Virus record (IMG/VR): IMGVR_UViG_3300047508_000090
Location: 1-45,856 of that record
Direction: 5' to 3' (one strand)
Source of the DNA: a virus
DNA length: 45,856 nt
Positions within the stretch are counted from its first letter, which is position 1, and each line of letters begins with the position of its first letter. Positions 33,867 to 40,985 of the stretch are shown here, piece by piece. Under the pieces are notes generated by a model that saw nothing but the letters and a program-made list of their open reading frames with translations, did no database searches and was not told where the DNA came from. The translations under genes were made by a program, and so were the position numbers.

Positions 33867-34200
33867 GCTTATTGATTAATCTTTCTATTAATGGTTGACC
33901 TGCAGTCGATTCTTCTTTAATCTGTGGCCCATATTCTTGAATGAAGGCTTTAAAATCAGCCGTCCATCCCCTGGCTACAGTTGCCATCTTGATAAAACGA
34001 TCCAAGGTCTTGTCGTCTTTCCCAGTAAGGTCAATTTTCAGGTCTGCCATGTCTTTGGCCAAGTCCATAAGCTGCCGATTTAGCGCCAACATGAACTGTA
34101 CAGCGCCATTTCCATCCAATCCTTCTACCATGACCTCCAACTGCTCAATATATTCGAGGACTTCCTTTGGCGTTCCCTTTAAACTGGGCCTATTTAACAT
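33847..34200 (-). CDS. Small helical protein upstream of the terminase unit
   Basis: 117 residues, helical: PKEVLEYIEQLEVMVEGLDG, then LDRFIKMATVARGWTADFKA, and a basic tail. The length and helical make-up would suit a terminase small subunit, and the place, two genes before terL, supports that; no DNA-binding motif is evident. Overlaps both neighbours. Confidence 0.65.
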   Translation of the reverse strand: MLNRPSLKGTPKEVLEYIEQLEVMVEGLDGNGAVQFMLALNRQLMDLAKDMADLKIDLTGKDDKTLDRFIKMATVARGWTADFKAFIQEYGPQIKEESTAGQPLIERLINKRGEKGN

Positions 34201-34444
34201 TATTGAATCCCATTATGTAATTGTAATAATCATTGGCAATTTTATATACTAATCCCGAAATCACTTGCTCAGGAGTAGCATGAAGAGTTGCCATCTTTAA
34301 GCATTCTAATTTTCGATAACGAGATATCGTATCGCAATCTTTCTCATTGAATTTATTCAGAAATTGCATTGGCTGATTATTCATATCATCAATGAATTTC
34401 TGTAAATCGCCCTCTTCTTGTGTCGTTAATGGCTTTGTAAGCAT
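34190..34444 (-). CDS. Small helical protein, paralogue of the next gene
   Basis: 84 residues. The C-terminal half (LKMATLHATPEQVISGLVYK, then IANDYYNYIMG) resembles the C-terminal half of the 34462-34662 protein (LAIKAVQVSG..., then IAKDFYLFIIG). This short helix pair ending in FY-x-[FY]-I-x-G occurs in small phage proteins. Function unknown. Overlaps the downstream gene by 11 bases. Confidence 0.7.
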   Translation of the reverse strand: MLTKPLTTQEEGDLQKFIDDMNNQPMQFLNKFNEKDCDTISRYRKLECLKMATLHATPEQVISGLVYKIANDYYNYIMGFNNVK

Positions 34445-34461
34445 GGTTTAATTATTACTAT

Positions 34462-34662
34462 TTACTGTTCATCCTCTCCGATTATAAATAAATAGAAGTC
34501 TTTTGCAATCTTGACAATATTCGCCGGATCTTTAGTAGAACCTGATACCTGAACAGCTTTTATTGCCAAATCAATCGCATTAATTCGAGCATCTTGGTCA
34601 TTATCTCCCATTTCTTCATCATCCTCGAAATCATCTTCTGGTAATTCTTCTTCTTTTTTCAT
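34462..34662 (-). CDS. Small acidic protein with the same helix pair
   Basis: 66 residues. An acidic N-terminus (EEELPEDDFEDDEEMGDNDQ) precedes the helix pair described for the previous entry. Probably a diverged tandem copy that gained or kept an acidic tail. It has one base between its start and the upstream stop. Function unknown. Confidence 0.7.
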   Translation of the reverse strand: MKKEEELPEDDFEDDEEMGDNDQDARINAIDLAIKAVQVSGSTKDPANIVKIAKDFYLFIIGEDEQ

Positions 34663-34663
34663 G

Positions 34664-34879
34664 TTATTCGGTGCTTGGTTGGTTTAATTTGTTGACTAAG
34701 TCAAGTAAATCTTCGAATTCTGCATACGTGCAGGTAACTGAGTTGCGCATCATCCGATTAGCGTCATGGATAAATGTGAGCGTCACAGTACGCTTAGAAG
34801 GAGTTTTGTTAACCTCCCACTTGCCTGCACCTGACTTCCACATGCTATCCCGCGACCAGATGTTTTTAATGTTTGCCAT
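34664..34879 (-). CDS. Hypothetical protein
   Basis: 71 residues from ATG 34879 (MANIKNIWSRDSMWKSGAGK); a start 36 bases upstream is possible but less protein-like. Beta-rich centre with Trp and Lys (KWEVNKTPSKRTVTLTFIHD), which could suit a small nucleic-acid-binding fold, and a helical end. No family is recognised. Confidence 0.65.
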   Translation of the reverse strand: MANIKNIWSRDSMWKSGAGKWEVNKTPSKRTVTLTFIHDANRMMRNSVTCTYAEFEDLLDLVNKLNQPSTE

Positions 34880-34936
34880 GAGTATTGATTTATGAAAGGG
34901 GATCGACCCTCTCAACTATTTCCATTTAAGATAGAG

Positions 34937-35143
34937 TTACGCAGTAGCCGCTTTTACAGCCCACATTGCCGCATCTTCAAATCCAGTTTGTGCCAGAGAA
35001 GCCAAGCGGCCATCTTTAACTTTTAACTCTTCGCAGATATTAATCAACTCAGCAGCTTTCTGTTTGATTTGGAATACCAAATCTTCATTTGAAGGATTGA
35101 ATTCAATGCGAACTCTTTGTTCGCCGATTGTTTTTTCAGACAT
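34937..35143 (-). CDS. acb2-like: Acb2-like cyclic-nucleotide sponge (anti-CBASS)
   Basis: 68 residues: EQRVRIEFNPSNEDLVFQIK, then QKAAELINICEELKV, and the C-terminal ASLAQTGFEDAAMWAVKAAT. The two-helix build with the terminal E-x-A-A-MW-A-V-K-A motif matches the Acb2/Tad1 hairpin family as I know it. Acb2 binds CBASS signals such as cGAMP and cyclic trinucleotides and so blocks effector activation. ATG 35143 is chosen because a GGAG lies upstream. A Tad2-like gene sits about 580 bases upstream in the same operon. Family recognised by eye, not searched. Confidence 0.65.
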   Translation of the reverse strand: MSEKTIGEQRVRIEFNPSNEDLVFQIKQKAAELINICEELKVKDGRLASLAQTGFEDAAMWAVKAATA

Positions 35144-35144
35144 A

Positions 35145-35225
35145 TTACTTGATTTTTGCTCCTTTTTTAATGACATACGCCAGTAATAATATACAAGCGA
35201 ATGATGAAATAAACTTTACAATCAT
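35145..35225 (-). CDS. 26-residue membrane peptide
   Basis: ATG 35225 overlaps the upstream stop as ATGA and the frame ends two bases before the Acb2-like start. The product MIVKFISSFACILLLAYVIK plus a basic tail is a single hydrophobic helix. Coupled on both sides, so probably translated. Function unknown. Confidence 0.5.
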   Translation of the reverse strand: MIVKFISSFACILLLAYVIKKGAKIK

Positions 35226-35471
35226 TTCTTCGATCTTTTGCTAAGATCTTCAACAGATTCAACTTCCGCCGATTCGCTACCGATCCATTCATTAATAAAC
35301 TGTTTCGCGGCAGAATCGGCAATCTGACGAGCCATAAAAGCATCGACATGCACACCACTCCGTACGATCTCGTTAGATGATATCTGAATCCTGTAATACT
35401 AATGAGTCGAAATAAGTTCCCCCCTTCTTTAAGTGTGATTTCACGTTTTCAAGTTGTTCATTAATTTCCAT
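35222..35471 (-). CDS. Split small gene, +1 frameshift at a TAA-C
   Basis: Frame 1 runs from ATG 35471 (MEINEQLENVKSHLKKGGTY, then FDSLVLQDSDII) to TAA at 35375-35373. The +1 frame goes on directly as NEIVRSGVHVDAFMARQIAD, then SAAKQFINEWIG, to TGA at 35222-35224. Joined, they give one plausible 82-residue helical protein; the second part has no good start of its own near its beginning. The stop is followed by C, a weak termination context that favours frameshifting, but a one-base deletion is equally possible. Confidence 0.55.
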
Positions 35472-35481
35472 AGTATGTTGT

Positions 35482-35712
35482 TTAAAGTAAGTTTAATCCG
35501 ATAATTACCTTTTCCTTGTCTGTAATTTTACGATAAGATCTTTCGAAGACATCTTTTGGCGACCAACTCTGATATCCATCTTCATAAATAATAGTATATC
35601 CTTCTTCATCGATTGTATCACGAGGAATGACATCTCCTTTTATCATTCCATAAAAGTAATTCTTGTGCATTGGCGCTGCATTCACAATTTTTGTTCCGAT
35701 ATAAGATTGCAT
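35482..35712 (-). CDS. Small phage protein (W-S-P-K-x-V-F type)
   Basis: 76 residues. MQSYIGTKIVNAAPMHKNYF opens it, and GYTIIYEDGYQSWSPKDVFE forms the core. Small proteins with 'IGTKxIxAxPM' and 'EGYxVxYxDGYxSWSPKxVFE' are widespread in phages of many hosts; their function is unknown to me. It lies between the Tad2-like gene and the split gene, so it may belong to the same accessory set. Confidence 0.8.
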   Translation of the reverse strand: MQSYIGTKIVNAAPMHKNYFYGMIKGDVIPRDTIDEEGYTIIYEDGYQSWSPKDVFERSYRKITDKEKVIIGLNLL

Positions 35713-35721
35713 ATTATTTGT

Positions 35722-36150
35722 TTATGAGTTTACAATCTGCCAGTCATTGGCAAGAATATCTGTTTGAGATGGCAACCAGGGAGTTACTGTGCCATTAACA
35801 GATTTTATCTGTAGATATGGCGTAGCATCATATACTTCATCATTCATAGAGAATGTACCGCCGCCGACCATCTGAATCCACATTCCTTTACCATTCCAGC
35901 CATTACGCTCTATGCGTTTCCCGTTTTTTAGGAATCGTAAAGCCATATCAAATGACCATCTAGTCTCTGTAGCTATTTCCCAGTCATTCCTATTTTGATA
36001 AATAGAAACATTCGGCTTATCTAATATATCGCCATCTCTGGTAAACACTTTGATAAATTTACCATCTGGCATATACCAATAACCCAACCAATCGGAGAGA
36101 CGAACCCGTTTCCCGTCAATCATTTCTTGTACTGCTTGTTCAAAGTTCAT
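35722..36150 (-). CDS. tad2-like: Tad2-like anti-Thoeris protein with two DUF2829-like halves
   Basis: 142 residues. The C-terminal half (WSFDMALRFLKNGKRIERNG, then WNGKGMWIQMV, and PWLPSQTDILANDWQIV at the end) matches DUF2829, the family of Tad2. The N-terminal half (MNFEQAVQEMIDGKRVRLSD, then WLGYWYMPDGKF... NDWEIA) looks like a diverged second copy. Tad2 sequesters the Thoeris signal 1''-3' gcADPR; standard Tad2 is about half this length. The tandem form could be a built-in dimer. Upstream of the Acb2-like gene. Confidence 0.75.
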   Translation of the reverse strand: MNFEQAVQEMIDGKRVRLSDWLGYWYMPDGKFIKVFTRDGDILDKPNVSIYQNRNDWEIATETRWSFDMALRFLKNGKRIERNGWNGKGMWIQMVGGGTFSMNDEVYDATPYLQIKSVNGTVTPWLPSQTDILANDWQIVNS

Positions 36151-36152
36151 AT

Positions 36153-36371
36153 TTATGAGTTTTGTTTTATTAATAATCCGTGTACTTCGTCAAAGGTATG
36201 CTTTACTACTAACTCGCGGCCAGTCGATAAGCCAATCAGACAGCGGTTATCGCTAAGCGGTTCCGCAGATACAATTGATTCAATCCGTAATGCAATACCC
36301 TCAACTATAATATCTACAGGCTTATCTCCGCCACCCCAGATAGACTTCTCTTGATTGAATACGTGTATCAT
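36153..36371 (-). CDS. Small beta-rich protein, relative of the next gene
   Basis: 72 residues from ATG 36371 (MIHVFNQEKSIWGGGDKPVD), which overlaps the upstream stop as ATGA. Core IALRIESIVSAEPLSDNRCL and LSTGRELVVKHTFDEVHGLL: strands then a helix, a small SH3/FlbD-like look. It shares the 'I-x-S-V...I-x-L-x-[ST]-G-x-x-[FL]-x-[LV]' pattern with its upstream neighbour. Confidence 0.65.
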   Translation of the reverse strand: MIHVFNQEKSIWGGGDKPVDIIVEGIALRIESIVSAEPLSDNRCLIGLSTGRELVVKHTFDEVHGLLIKQNS

Positions 36372-36604
36372 TGGTTTATATTTATAGGTTCTATGCAAGT
36401 ACGCCATATTTCAACTATATCTTTATATTGATCCCTTAATGTAAATGAATCTCCACTCTTCATACAGATCACCGTCATACCAGCAGCCCTACCAGCAGTT
36501 CCGATATATACGCTTTCGACATTCTCCATGAGAATTGTTACTGGTTCATCCGGAACTTCCTTTTGGTAATCATCTTCGCGGAGAGACATAAATTCTTGTA
36601 GCAT
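36368..36604 (-). CDS. Small beta-rich protein
   Basis: 78 residues. VTILMENVESVYIGTAGRAA followed by GMTVICMKSGDSFTLRDQYK and DIVEIWRT gives the same strand-helix build as the downstream gene, so the two may be old duplicates. ATGA overlap downstream, one base gap upstream. Function unknown. Confidence 0.65.
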   Translation of the reverse strand: MLQEFMSLREDDYQKEVPDEPVTILMENVESVYIGTAGRAAGMTVICMKSGDSFTLRDQYKDIVEIWRTCIEPININQ

Positions 36605-36605
36605 A

Positions 36606-37109
36606 TTACTTTTGTTTGGTTTTTAGTAATAAATGTTGACGATTCCCGTTGTAAAAGATAGTTGGATTAATCCAGTAAGCAACCGCACTCCGTTTACCTG
36701 TATAAGCCCTGGCTAATACTAATTGAGTGCATAATGACTTTATCCCATCGTATACATAAGTTCTGGATATACTCAACTTCTCTGCGATAGTTGCTGCATT
36801 TAAATACACGATATCTTGCTTAGGCTTAGACGCTTCCAGTACATAAGTGAAAACCAATATTCCGGCTGGCGTGATCTCTCTCAGAATCTTCACATTATCT
36901 ATATATAGTTTAATGAACTCACAATCATCTTCGAAAGAAGGGAAAGAGCCGGTATGAGTAGTTACCATCACCAACCCATTATCATCCTGCACGAACTCAC
37001 CATCTGCATTCATGATCGGCCCCACCCGCTTCCGGCTGCGCATAATAACCCGCACCTGCTTACGCAGATCCTTTATAAATGGGTTCTCCTTATGATAAAA
37101 CTCAGCCAT
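36606..37109 (-). CDS. RepL-like replication initiation protein
   Basis: 167 residues. The C-terminal winged-helix region (AATIAEKLSISRTYVYDGIK, then SLCTQLVLARAYTGKRSAVA and YWINPTIFYNGNR) closely follows the RepL pattern in which the wing ends in W-I-N-P-x-x-F-x-N-G. RepL-like proteins start plasmid replication and have been noted in crAss-like phages. The N-terminal 60 residues are charged with no clear motif. Overlaps the IHF-like gene by eight bases, hinting at joint work at an origin. Confidence 0.8.
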   Translation of the reverse strand: MAEFYHKENPFIKDLRKQVRVIMRSRKRVGPIMNADGEFVQDDNGLVMVTTHTGSFPSFEDDCEFIKLYIDNVKILREITPAGILVFTYVLEASKPKQDIVYLNAATIAEKLSISRTYVYDGIKSLCTQLVLARAYTGKRSAVAYWINPTIFYNGNRQHLLLKTKQK

Positions 37110-37419
37110 TATCTATCTTTATTTTCTTTATTGTCGCGACCATTTCCTTATTGAATCTAAACTTTGGAGTTAACATAGGCTGAACAGTAAAATGTTCCTT
37201 CGTCTGAAAGTTATATGCACGTCTTGGTCGGGTCTTTACCAGATCAAATGATCCCAGTTTCTCAAAGTAAATCCGGCGCGTTTTACCCTCTTCCATCAGA
37301 ATGCGAATCTCTTCTACCATAGCATTCATGATCTTTGATACATCATCGATATGATAACCAGTTTTCTTGTGTACTCGGTGTCTGATCAAGCTAACACCTT
37401 GTGTATAGTGAGCTGCCAT
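37102..37419 (-). CDS. IHF/HU-like DNA-bending protein
   Basis: 105 residues. SLIRHRVHKKTGYHIDDVSK, a helical pair, then the beta-arm region TRRIYFEKLGSFDLVKTRPR and a basic C-terminus (KFRFNKEMVATIKKIK). The pattern 'I-x-F-x-x-L-G-S-F' with basic arms is that of HU/IHF. Such proteins bend DNA and are common in crAss-like phages. Lies next to the RepL-like gene. Confidence 0.85.
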   Translation of the reverse strand: MAAHYTQGVSLIRHRVHKKTGYHIDDVSKIMNAMVEEIRILMEEGKTRRIYFEKLGSFDLVKTRPRRAYNFQTKEHFTVQPMLTPKFRFNKEMVATIKKIKIDNG

Positions 37420-37423
37420 ATTA

Positions 37424-37564
37424 TTAAAGTATTATTGGTTCAACCATATTATCACAATTCGGACAATCTATCTCATCCATGGTGACAGGCCATATCCCAA
37501 CCCATCGATGTGTGCAAAGCGGACACTCTACCAGCGCTACGTTATATGGGCCGTCGTTATTCAT
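37424..37564 (-). CDS. 46-residue zinc-ribbon protein
   Basis: MNNDGPYNVALVECPLCTHR, then DCPNCDN: two CxxC knuckles about 18 residues apart form a zinc ribbon. ATG 37564 overlaps the upstream stop as ATGAATAA and the stop lies four bases before the IHF-like start. Missed by length filters. Probably a nucleic-acid or protein adaptor. Confidence 0.7.
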   Translation of the reverse strand: MNNDGPYNVALVECPLCTHRWVGIWPVTMDEIDCPNCDNMVEPIIL

Positions 37565-37994
37565 CTACCTTCATAATATATTTAATTAATATACTATGCG
37601 CATCACACTCCGCTGATTGAGGAATGATATTTCTTATTTCTTCAACCACTGGGACTAAAACCATTTCTTCGTATTCTATTTGTCCATGCCCTCTATAATC
37701 TGGTACCACATAATTCTTATCCCTTCCGAACAGCGTGATATACTTACCATCATATTCTATACGAAACGGTTCTTCCCAGTTATCTTCACGTTTTATTAAT
37801 ATCCTGTGTATAGCTGGTGGATTCGGAAGTTCTGGAATAGTTTCTAGGTTATAATTCTTAAGAGCATAGTTAAGCGCTTCAAAATCGTCAGTAAATTCAC
37901 ATATTGCCCCTAATGCATATTCCATTACCTCAACCAGTAGCCCGGAAGCTATCGCTATATCACAAGCGGTTCGTACATATCCTTCTGGTTTCAT
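37557..37994 (-). CDS. Hypothetical protein
   Basis: 145 residues: helical first third (YVRTACDIAIASGLLVEVME, ALGAICEFTDDFEALNYALK), then beta-rich (WEEPFRIEYDGKYITLFGRD) and a helical end. The N-terminal part has the look of a small helical phage regulator, but no family is recognised. Overlaps the zinc-ribbon gene by eight bases. Confidence 0.7.
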   Translation of the reverse strand: MKPEGYVRTACDIAIASGLLVEVMEYALGAICEFTDDFEALNYALKNYNLETIPELPNPPAIHRILIKREDNWEEPFRIEYDGKYITLFGRDKNYVVPDYRGHGQIEYEEMVLVPVVEEIRNIIPQSAECDAHSILIKYIMKVDE

Positions 37995-38019
37995 GCTATT
38001 TATCTTTTGTAATTATCGT

Positions 38020-38232
38020 CTAATATTCTCCGGTTGCTCCACCACCATCGCTCGTTCCACCGCCGAAATAGAAGTTACTCGAATCAGATAGCTGGTCATT
38101 ACTGCGGTTATCTAAGCTAGATGGGAACGGAAGTGATTGCAAGAATAATACTGGATCATGAACGTAATTGTCACGCTCATCGAACACAACCTTTTTCTTT
38201 CTCCTGAACAGATTCAATATCTTCTGTAGCAT
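38020..38232 (-). CDS. Small protein with Gly/Ser-rich tail
   Basis: 70 residues. A basic amphipathic start (MLQKILNLFRRKKKVVFDER) and an acidic to Gly-rich tail (FYFGGGTSDGGGATGEY). Phage proteins with a 'FGGGxxxGGGAxGxW/Y' end are common and unexplained. Shares one base with the secreted protein gene upstream. Confidence 0.65.
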   Translation of the reverse strand: MLQKILNLFRRKKKVVFDERDNYVHDPVLFLQSLPFPSSLDNRSNDQLSDSSNFYFGGGTSDGGGATGEY

Positions 38233-38603
38233 TATTTTAATATTTTAACGTTCCAAATAATAACATCCTTATTTAAGGGAGCCTTCCATGCATCTAAATA
38301 ACCAATAGCCTCCCATCTAGTATCATAATAACCCGGAACCCCATTCGGCATTGCATCTCCCATATACTCCTGCGCCTGTCTTATTACATATCCCCTAGTA
38401 TCCCTAACAACTCCATGCCAACTACATAACATGGATACCTGAACAGTAGTATCATACTGCTCTTGCGGATACCATCCCATAGGAACTGCCTTATACATTA
38501 CCGTCCGTGATGAATTCCACATGTTAATTTTAGATGGATTATTCTGCTGAGAGAATGCTGACAACTGGAATAAGATAAGAATTATAACGAGTAAATTTTT
38601 CAT
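38232..38603 (-). CDS. Secreted or periplasmic protein
   Basis: 123 residues with a clear signal peptide (MKNLLVIILILFQLSAFSQQ, cleavage near residue 18). The mature part is Trp/Tyr-rich (AVPMGWYPQEQYDTTVQVSM, LDAWKAPLNKDVIIWNVKIL), beta-like. Exported during infection; could modify the envelope or block superinfection. No family is recognised. Confidence 0.75.
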   Translation of the reverse strand: MKNLLVIILILFQLSAFSQQNNPSKINMWNSSRTVMYKAVPMGWYPQEQYDTTVQVSMLCSWHGVVRDTRGYVIRQAQEYMGDAMPNGVPGYYDTRWEAIGYLDAWKAPLNKDVIIWNVKILK

Positions 38604-38607
38604 ATAT

Positions 38608-38694
38608 TCATTTTAAAGGTCTAGTAAATCTATAGATTAATAATCCCATCATACCCAACACCACCATCCAAAATATCACAAGTACGTAGTCCAT
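38608..38694 (-). CDS. 28-residue membrane peptide
   Basis: MDYVLVIFWMVVLGMMGLLI followed by YRFTRPLK: one membrane helix with a basic inside end. It starts one base before the stop of the HAD gene and ends four bases before the secreted protein gene. Too short for most predictors; the tight spacing supports it. Confidence 0.55.
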   Translation of the reverse strand: MDYVLVIFWMVVLGMMGLLIYRFTRPLK

Positions 38695-39075
38695 TTATGA
38701 TGGTTTAAGTATCCCGATTTTGTTTATAAGAACATCTTTAACTTCTCCCCAATCTACATATGGCCTTTTACCTGACGGGTATTTAAGAGGGCATCCAAGA
38801 GCGGAATCATCTATGTACAACTGCGCATAACACTTATTCGATTCAGTCCAATCTTTCTGTGTAGGATTATACTGAACACCATATAATGGAATATTTTCAT
38901 CAGAAAACCAATTTTTAGCTGCTTCAAGTTCTTTACCAGAACGCATAGTATATAATATCAGCCTATGACCTGCAGCAACTAATTGCTTCAAAACTGGACC
39001 AGCCCCTATATCATTACCGATTTCGGGATATTCATGTGTTACACAGGTGCCATCAAAATCTATTGCAATTTCCAT
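38695..39075 (-). CDS. HAD-superfamily phosphatase
   Basis: 126 residues. Motif I is IDFDGTCV (residues 5-12, nucleophile Asp), motif II is LILYTMRS (about 40-47), and motif IV is LYIDDSALGCPL (about 86-97). Compact, without a large cap, like the small BT0820-type hydrolases of Bacteroides. Such enzymes remove phosphate from small molecules or nucleic-acid ends; the substrate here is unknown. Confidence 0.8.
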   Translation of the reverse strand: MEIAIDFDGTCVTHEYPEIGNDIGAGPVLKQLVAAGHRLILYTMRSGKELEAAKNWFSDENIPLYGVQYNPTQKDWTESNKCYAQLYIDDSALGCPLKYPSGKRPYVDWGEVKDVLINKIGILKPS

Positions 39076-39087
39076 ATTGTAGTCTTA

Positions 39088-39333
39088 TTAATAACGTTGT
39101 TTATATCTGGACAATTCTATCTTGGTTTCTTTTTGCAATGATACTAACGCCTGTTCATCCAACCCCTTCAATTCACCCAACACTTGCTCATCTTCCTCAG
39201 AGAATGGACTGGCAGAATCGAATCCATTATCCAGTATCTCCAAGATTAGCCGGAGTTTACTATTCAAAGCGAGTTCTTCTTTAATCTCTTTATAGATTAC
39301 CGGATCTAATCTCTTGACTGGCAGTTTATCCAT
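39088..39333 (-). CDS. Hypothetical protein
   Basis: 81 residues, helical and acidic (VIYKEIKEELALNSKLRLIL, SPFSEEDEQVLGELKGLDEQ) with a basic end. No motif recognised. It has three bases between its start and the upstream stop. Confidence 0.65.
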   Translation of the reverse strand: MDKLPVKRLDPVIYKEIKEELALNSKLRLILEILDNGFDSASPFSEEDEQVLGELKGLDEQALVSLQKETKIELSRYKQRY

Positions 39334-39336
39334 AAG

Positions 39337-39510
39337 CTATAGACTTGTAATTCCCTGATTTTTTGTCAATCTTTGAAAAAGCTCCTTATCCTGTTCCTTA
39401 TGTCCTATTATATTCGACAATTTATTCTGTTTCAATTTCCATTCACGAAACCTTTTCATATATTCTTGATGTTCTATATGCCTAATATCATTTAATGATC
39501 TCTCTAACAT
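39337..39510 (-). CDS. Small helical protein, first gene of the minus operon
   Basis: 57 residues from ATG 39510 (MLERSLNDIRHIEHQEYMKR). A longer frame to 39552 would begin inside the promoter element, so the shorter start is preferred. Charged and helical; function unknown. First gene of a run that extends through the anti-defence genes towards terL. Confidence 0.6.
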   Translation of the reverse strand: MLERSLNDIRHIEHQEYMKRFREWKLKQNKLSNIIGHKEQDKELFQRLTKNQGITSL

Positions 39511-39549
39511 GATGATGCCTTTTTTATATAAAATCAACATCGATTTACA

Positions 39550-39580
39550 CAAAGATATACGTTAGTCTTCATTCAACCAA
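39550..39580 (-). promoter_or_regulatory. Promoter for the minus-strand early/middle operon
   Basis: On the minus strand TTG (39578-39580), 20 bases, TATCTTTG (39550-39557): a full match to the Bacteroidetes -33/-7 layout. Confidence 0.65.
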
Positions 39581-39611
39581 GAGTTTACAAACTTCGTGTT
39601 TCATTCAACCA
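39568..39611. repeat. Direct repeats over the promoter
   Basis: TTCATTCAACCA occurs at 39568-39579 and 39600-39611, 32 bases apart. Between them lies the inverted repeat AGTTT-AC-AAACT. The first copy covers the -33 element. Likely operator sites. Confidence 0.5.
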
Positions 39612-39897
39612 TTTGATTAATTCGTAGATTTTCAACTACCTGATAATCAACAAACTAGTTTCATCTCATATTTATCTTATTGCAGGAAATAGTAAGAAAT
39701 AAGTATGCAGAAAAAATATCAATACCAGGATACTCAAAAACAAAATCCTAAACATCACACAGACGTAATGCGCCGTTTAAGGCGCTTTCTTTACCCAAAG
39801 ACACACAAATACCCACAACATATACAAAAGCCCGTAGAATCGCCTTAAAATGAGAAATACGGAAGAAAAGCGTGAGGTGAGAATTTTTACTATAAAA
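39612..39897. other. Non-coding stretch with one plus-strand hairpin terminator
   Basis: GCGCC (39770-39774), GTTTAA, GGCGC (39781-39785), TTTCTTT is a terminator-like hairpin on the plus strand, though no plus-strand gene precedes it closely. A 47-codon plus-strand frame (39705-39848) overlaps it and is not convincing. Nothing else is seen. Confidence 0.5.
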
Positions 39898-40380
39898 TCA
39901 TACTATTTTAATCCTATAATAGCCACATAATTCCCTTGTACACCTCTTTACAATATTATTAATCTTTGACTTTTGATAAATAAGTCGAATGTCAGTCATG
40001 CTTAAACGGCGACCATCAGGGAAACAATACAAATAAATACCTCTAGATTTACAATCCGTAAAATCAATACGCCTACTAGGATAAATATAAATACTGCTGA
40101 CATATTCTAGATTGTCAAAGCTATTATTATCCTTATCCCCATCCCGGTGCTTAATCCACCGGCTCAGCGGCTCATCTATGAAATATTTCGCCACTAATCT
40201 ATGAACATAAAACAATTTTCTAAATCCATCATTACATAACTGAACTGTACAATATCCAGCCTTCGTTTTACCATATCGAAGCCGTACCTCCTTATTACTA
40301 TTACGTCCATAAGACATTATAACCCCATCATCACTGATTGTATAATTTGGATAATCATCTATTCTCTTTATAGAAACCAT
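39898..40380 (-). CDS. HNH homing endonuclease (NUMOD4-HNH type)
   Basis: 160 residues from ATG 40380 (MVSIKRIDDYPNYTISDDGV); an upstream start at 40395 is possible. NUMOD4-like opening, then an HNH_3 core: FYVHRLVAKYFI (His) and IKHRDGDKDNNSFDNLEYVS (His, Asp, Asn-Asn). The C-terminus (LSMTDIRLIYQKSKINNIVK) could be a DNA-binding helix pair. A free-standing selfish endonuclease inside the switch region. Unlike the HNH at 27058, it has no zinc-binding Cys pairs. Confidence 0.85.
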   Translation of the reverse strand: MVSIKRIDDYPNYTISDDGVIMSYGRNSNKEVRLRYGKTKAGYCTVQLCNDGFRKLFYVHRLVAKYFIDEPLSRWIKHRDGDKDNNSFDNLEYVSSIYIYPSRRIDFTDCKSRGIYLYCFPDGRRLSMTDIRLIYQKSKINNIVKRCTRELCGYYRIKIV

Positions 40381-40871
40381 ATTTATGTTTATCACAAATG
40401 TATGTAGTTTACGATAAAATTAACCAGATATATCTACGCATAGGTCTTCCCCCACGCGCAGGGAGTCAAACGATTCTGGGGAAACGAAATCTGTTGACCC
40501 GGGTGGGCTAACTTTCAGGGAACAAACTTGCCGATTGTTTTTGTTTTTGTTGGCGAGGGGAACTTGTTGATTCAATAACTAATTGTTCTGTGATTGGAAC
40601 CTGGTTTGACATTGATAACCACAATATTCATGAATGGTATAGCTTAAAAAGGGGAAACGCGACAAACTAATAGTATATTGATTTAGTAGGATAATATTTA
40701 TTATGTTAAATAGACATAGATATAACGCTGTAACTGTTGCTGGTTGTACATCACAGCGTATTAATCATACTTATATGTGTTCACAACTTCGGATAATATA
40801 ACATCACGACACTATGTCACATATAAACCCGCGCACGTATCTTATATATACACCACATTATTCCATTTGTC

Positions 40872-40985
40872 ATGAAAACACACGAGTATTGTCACGCTGA
40901 AACGCCTGAGAATCGTCTGTACGAATTCAATCAAGGCATTCTCCCGTATAATCAATTCTCAGACAATTGTAGAAACTGTTGCTAG
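40872..40985 (+). CDS. Possible 37-residue Cys-rich peptide
   Basis: MKTHEYCHAETPENRLYEFN, then QGILPYNQFSDNCRNCC and TAG. Soluble, with four Cys, and with more normal composition than the flanking sequence. No strong upstream signal, so only a possibility. Confidence 0.3.
   Translation: MKTHEYCHAETPENRLYEFNQGILPYNQFSDNCRNCC

Noticed and set aside
39705-39848. 47-codon plus-strand frame in the switch region
   Set aside because: Overlaps a terminator hairpin, is rich in Gln/His/Lys from AT-rich sequence, and has no promoter or neighbours in its direction.
40703-40801. 32-codon plus-strand frame in the switch region
   Set aside because: Short, with no signal upstream and no conserved-looking motif.
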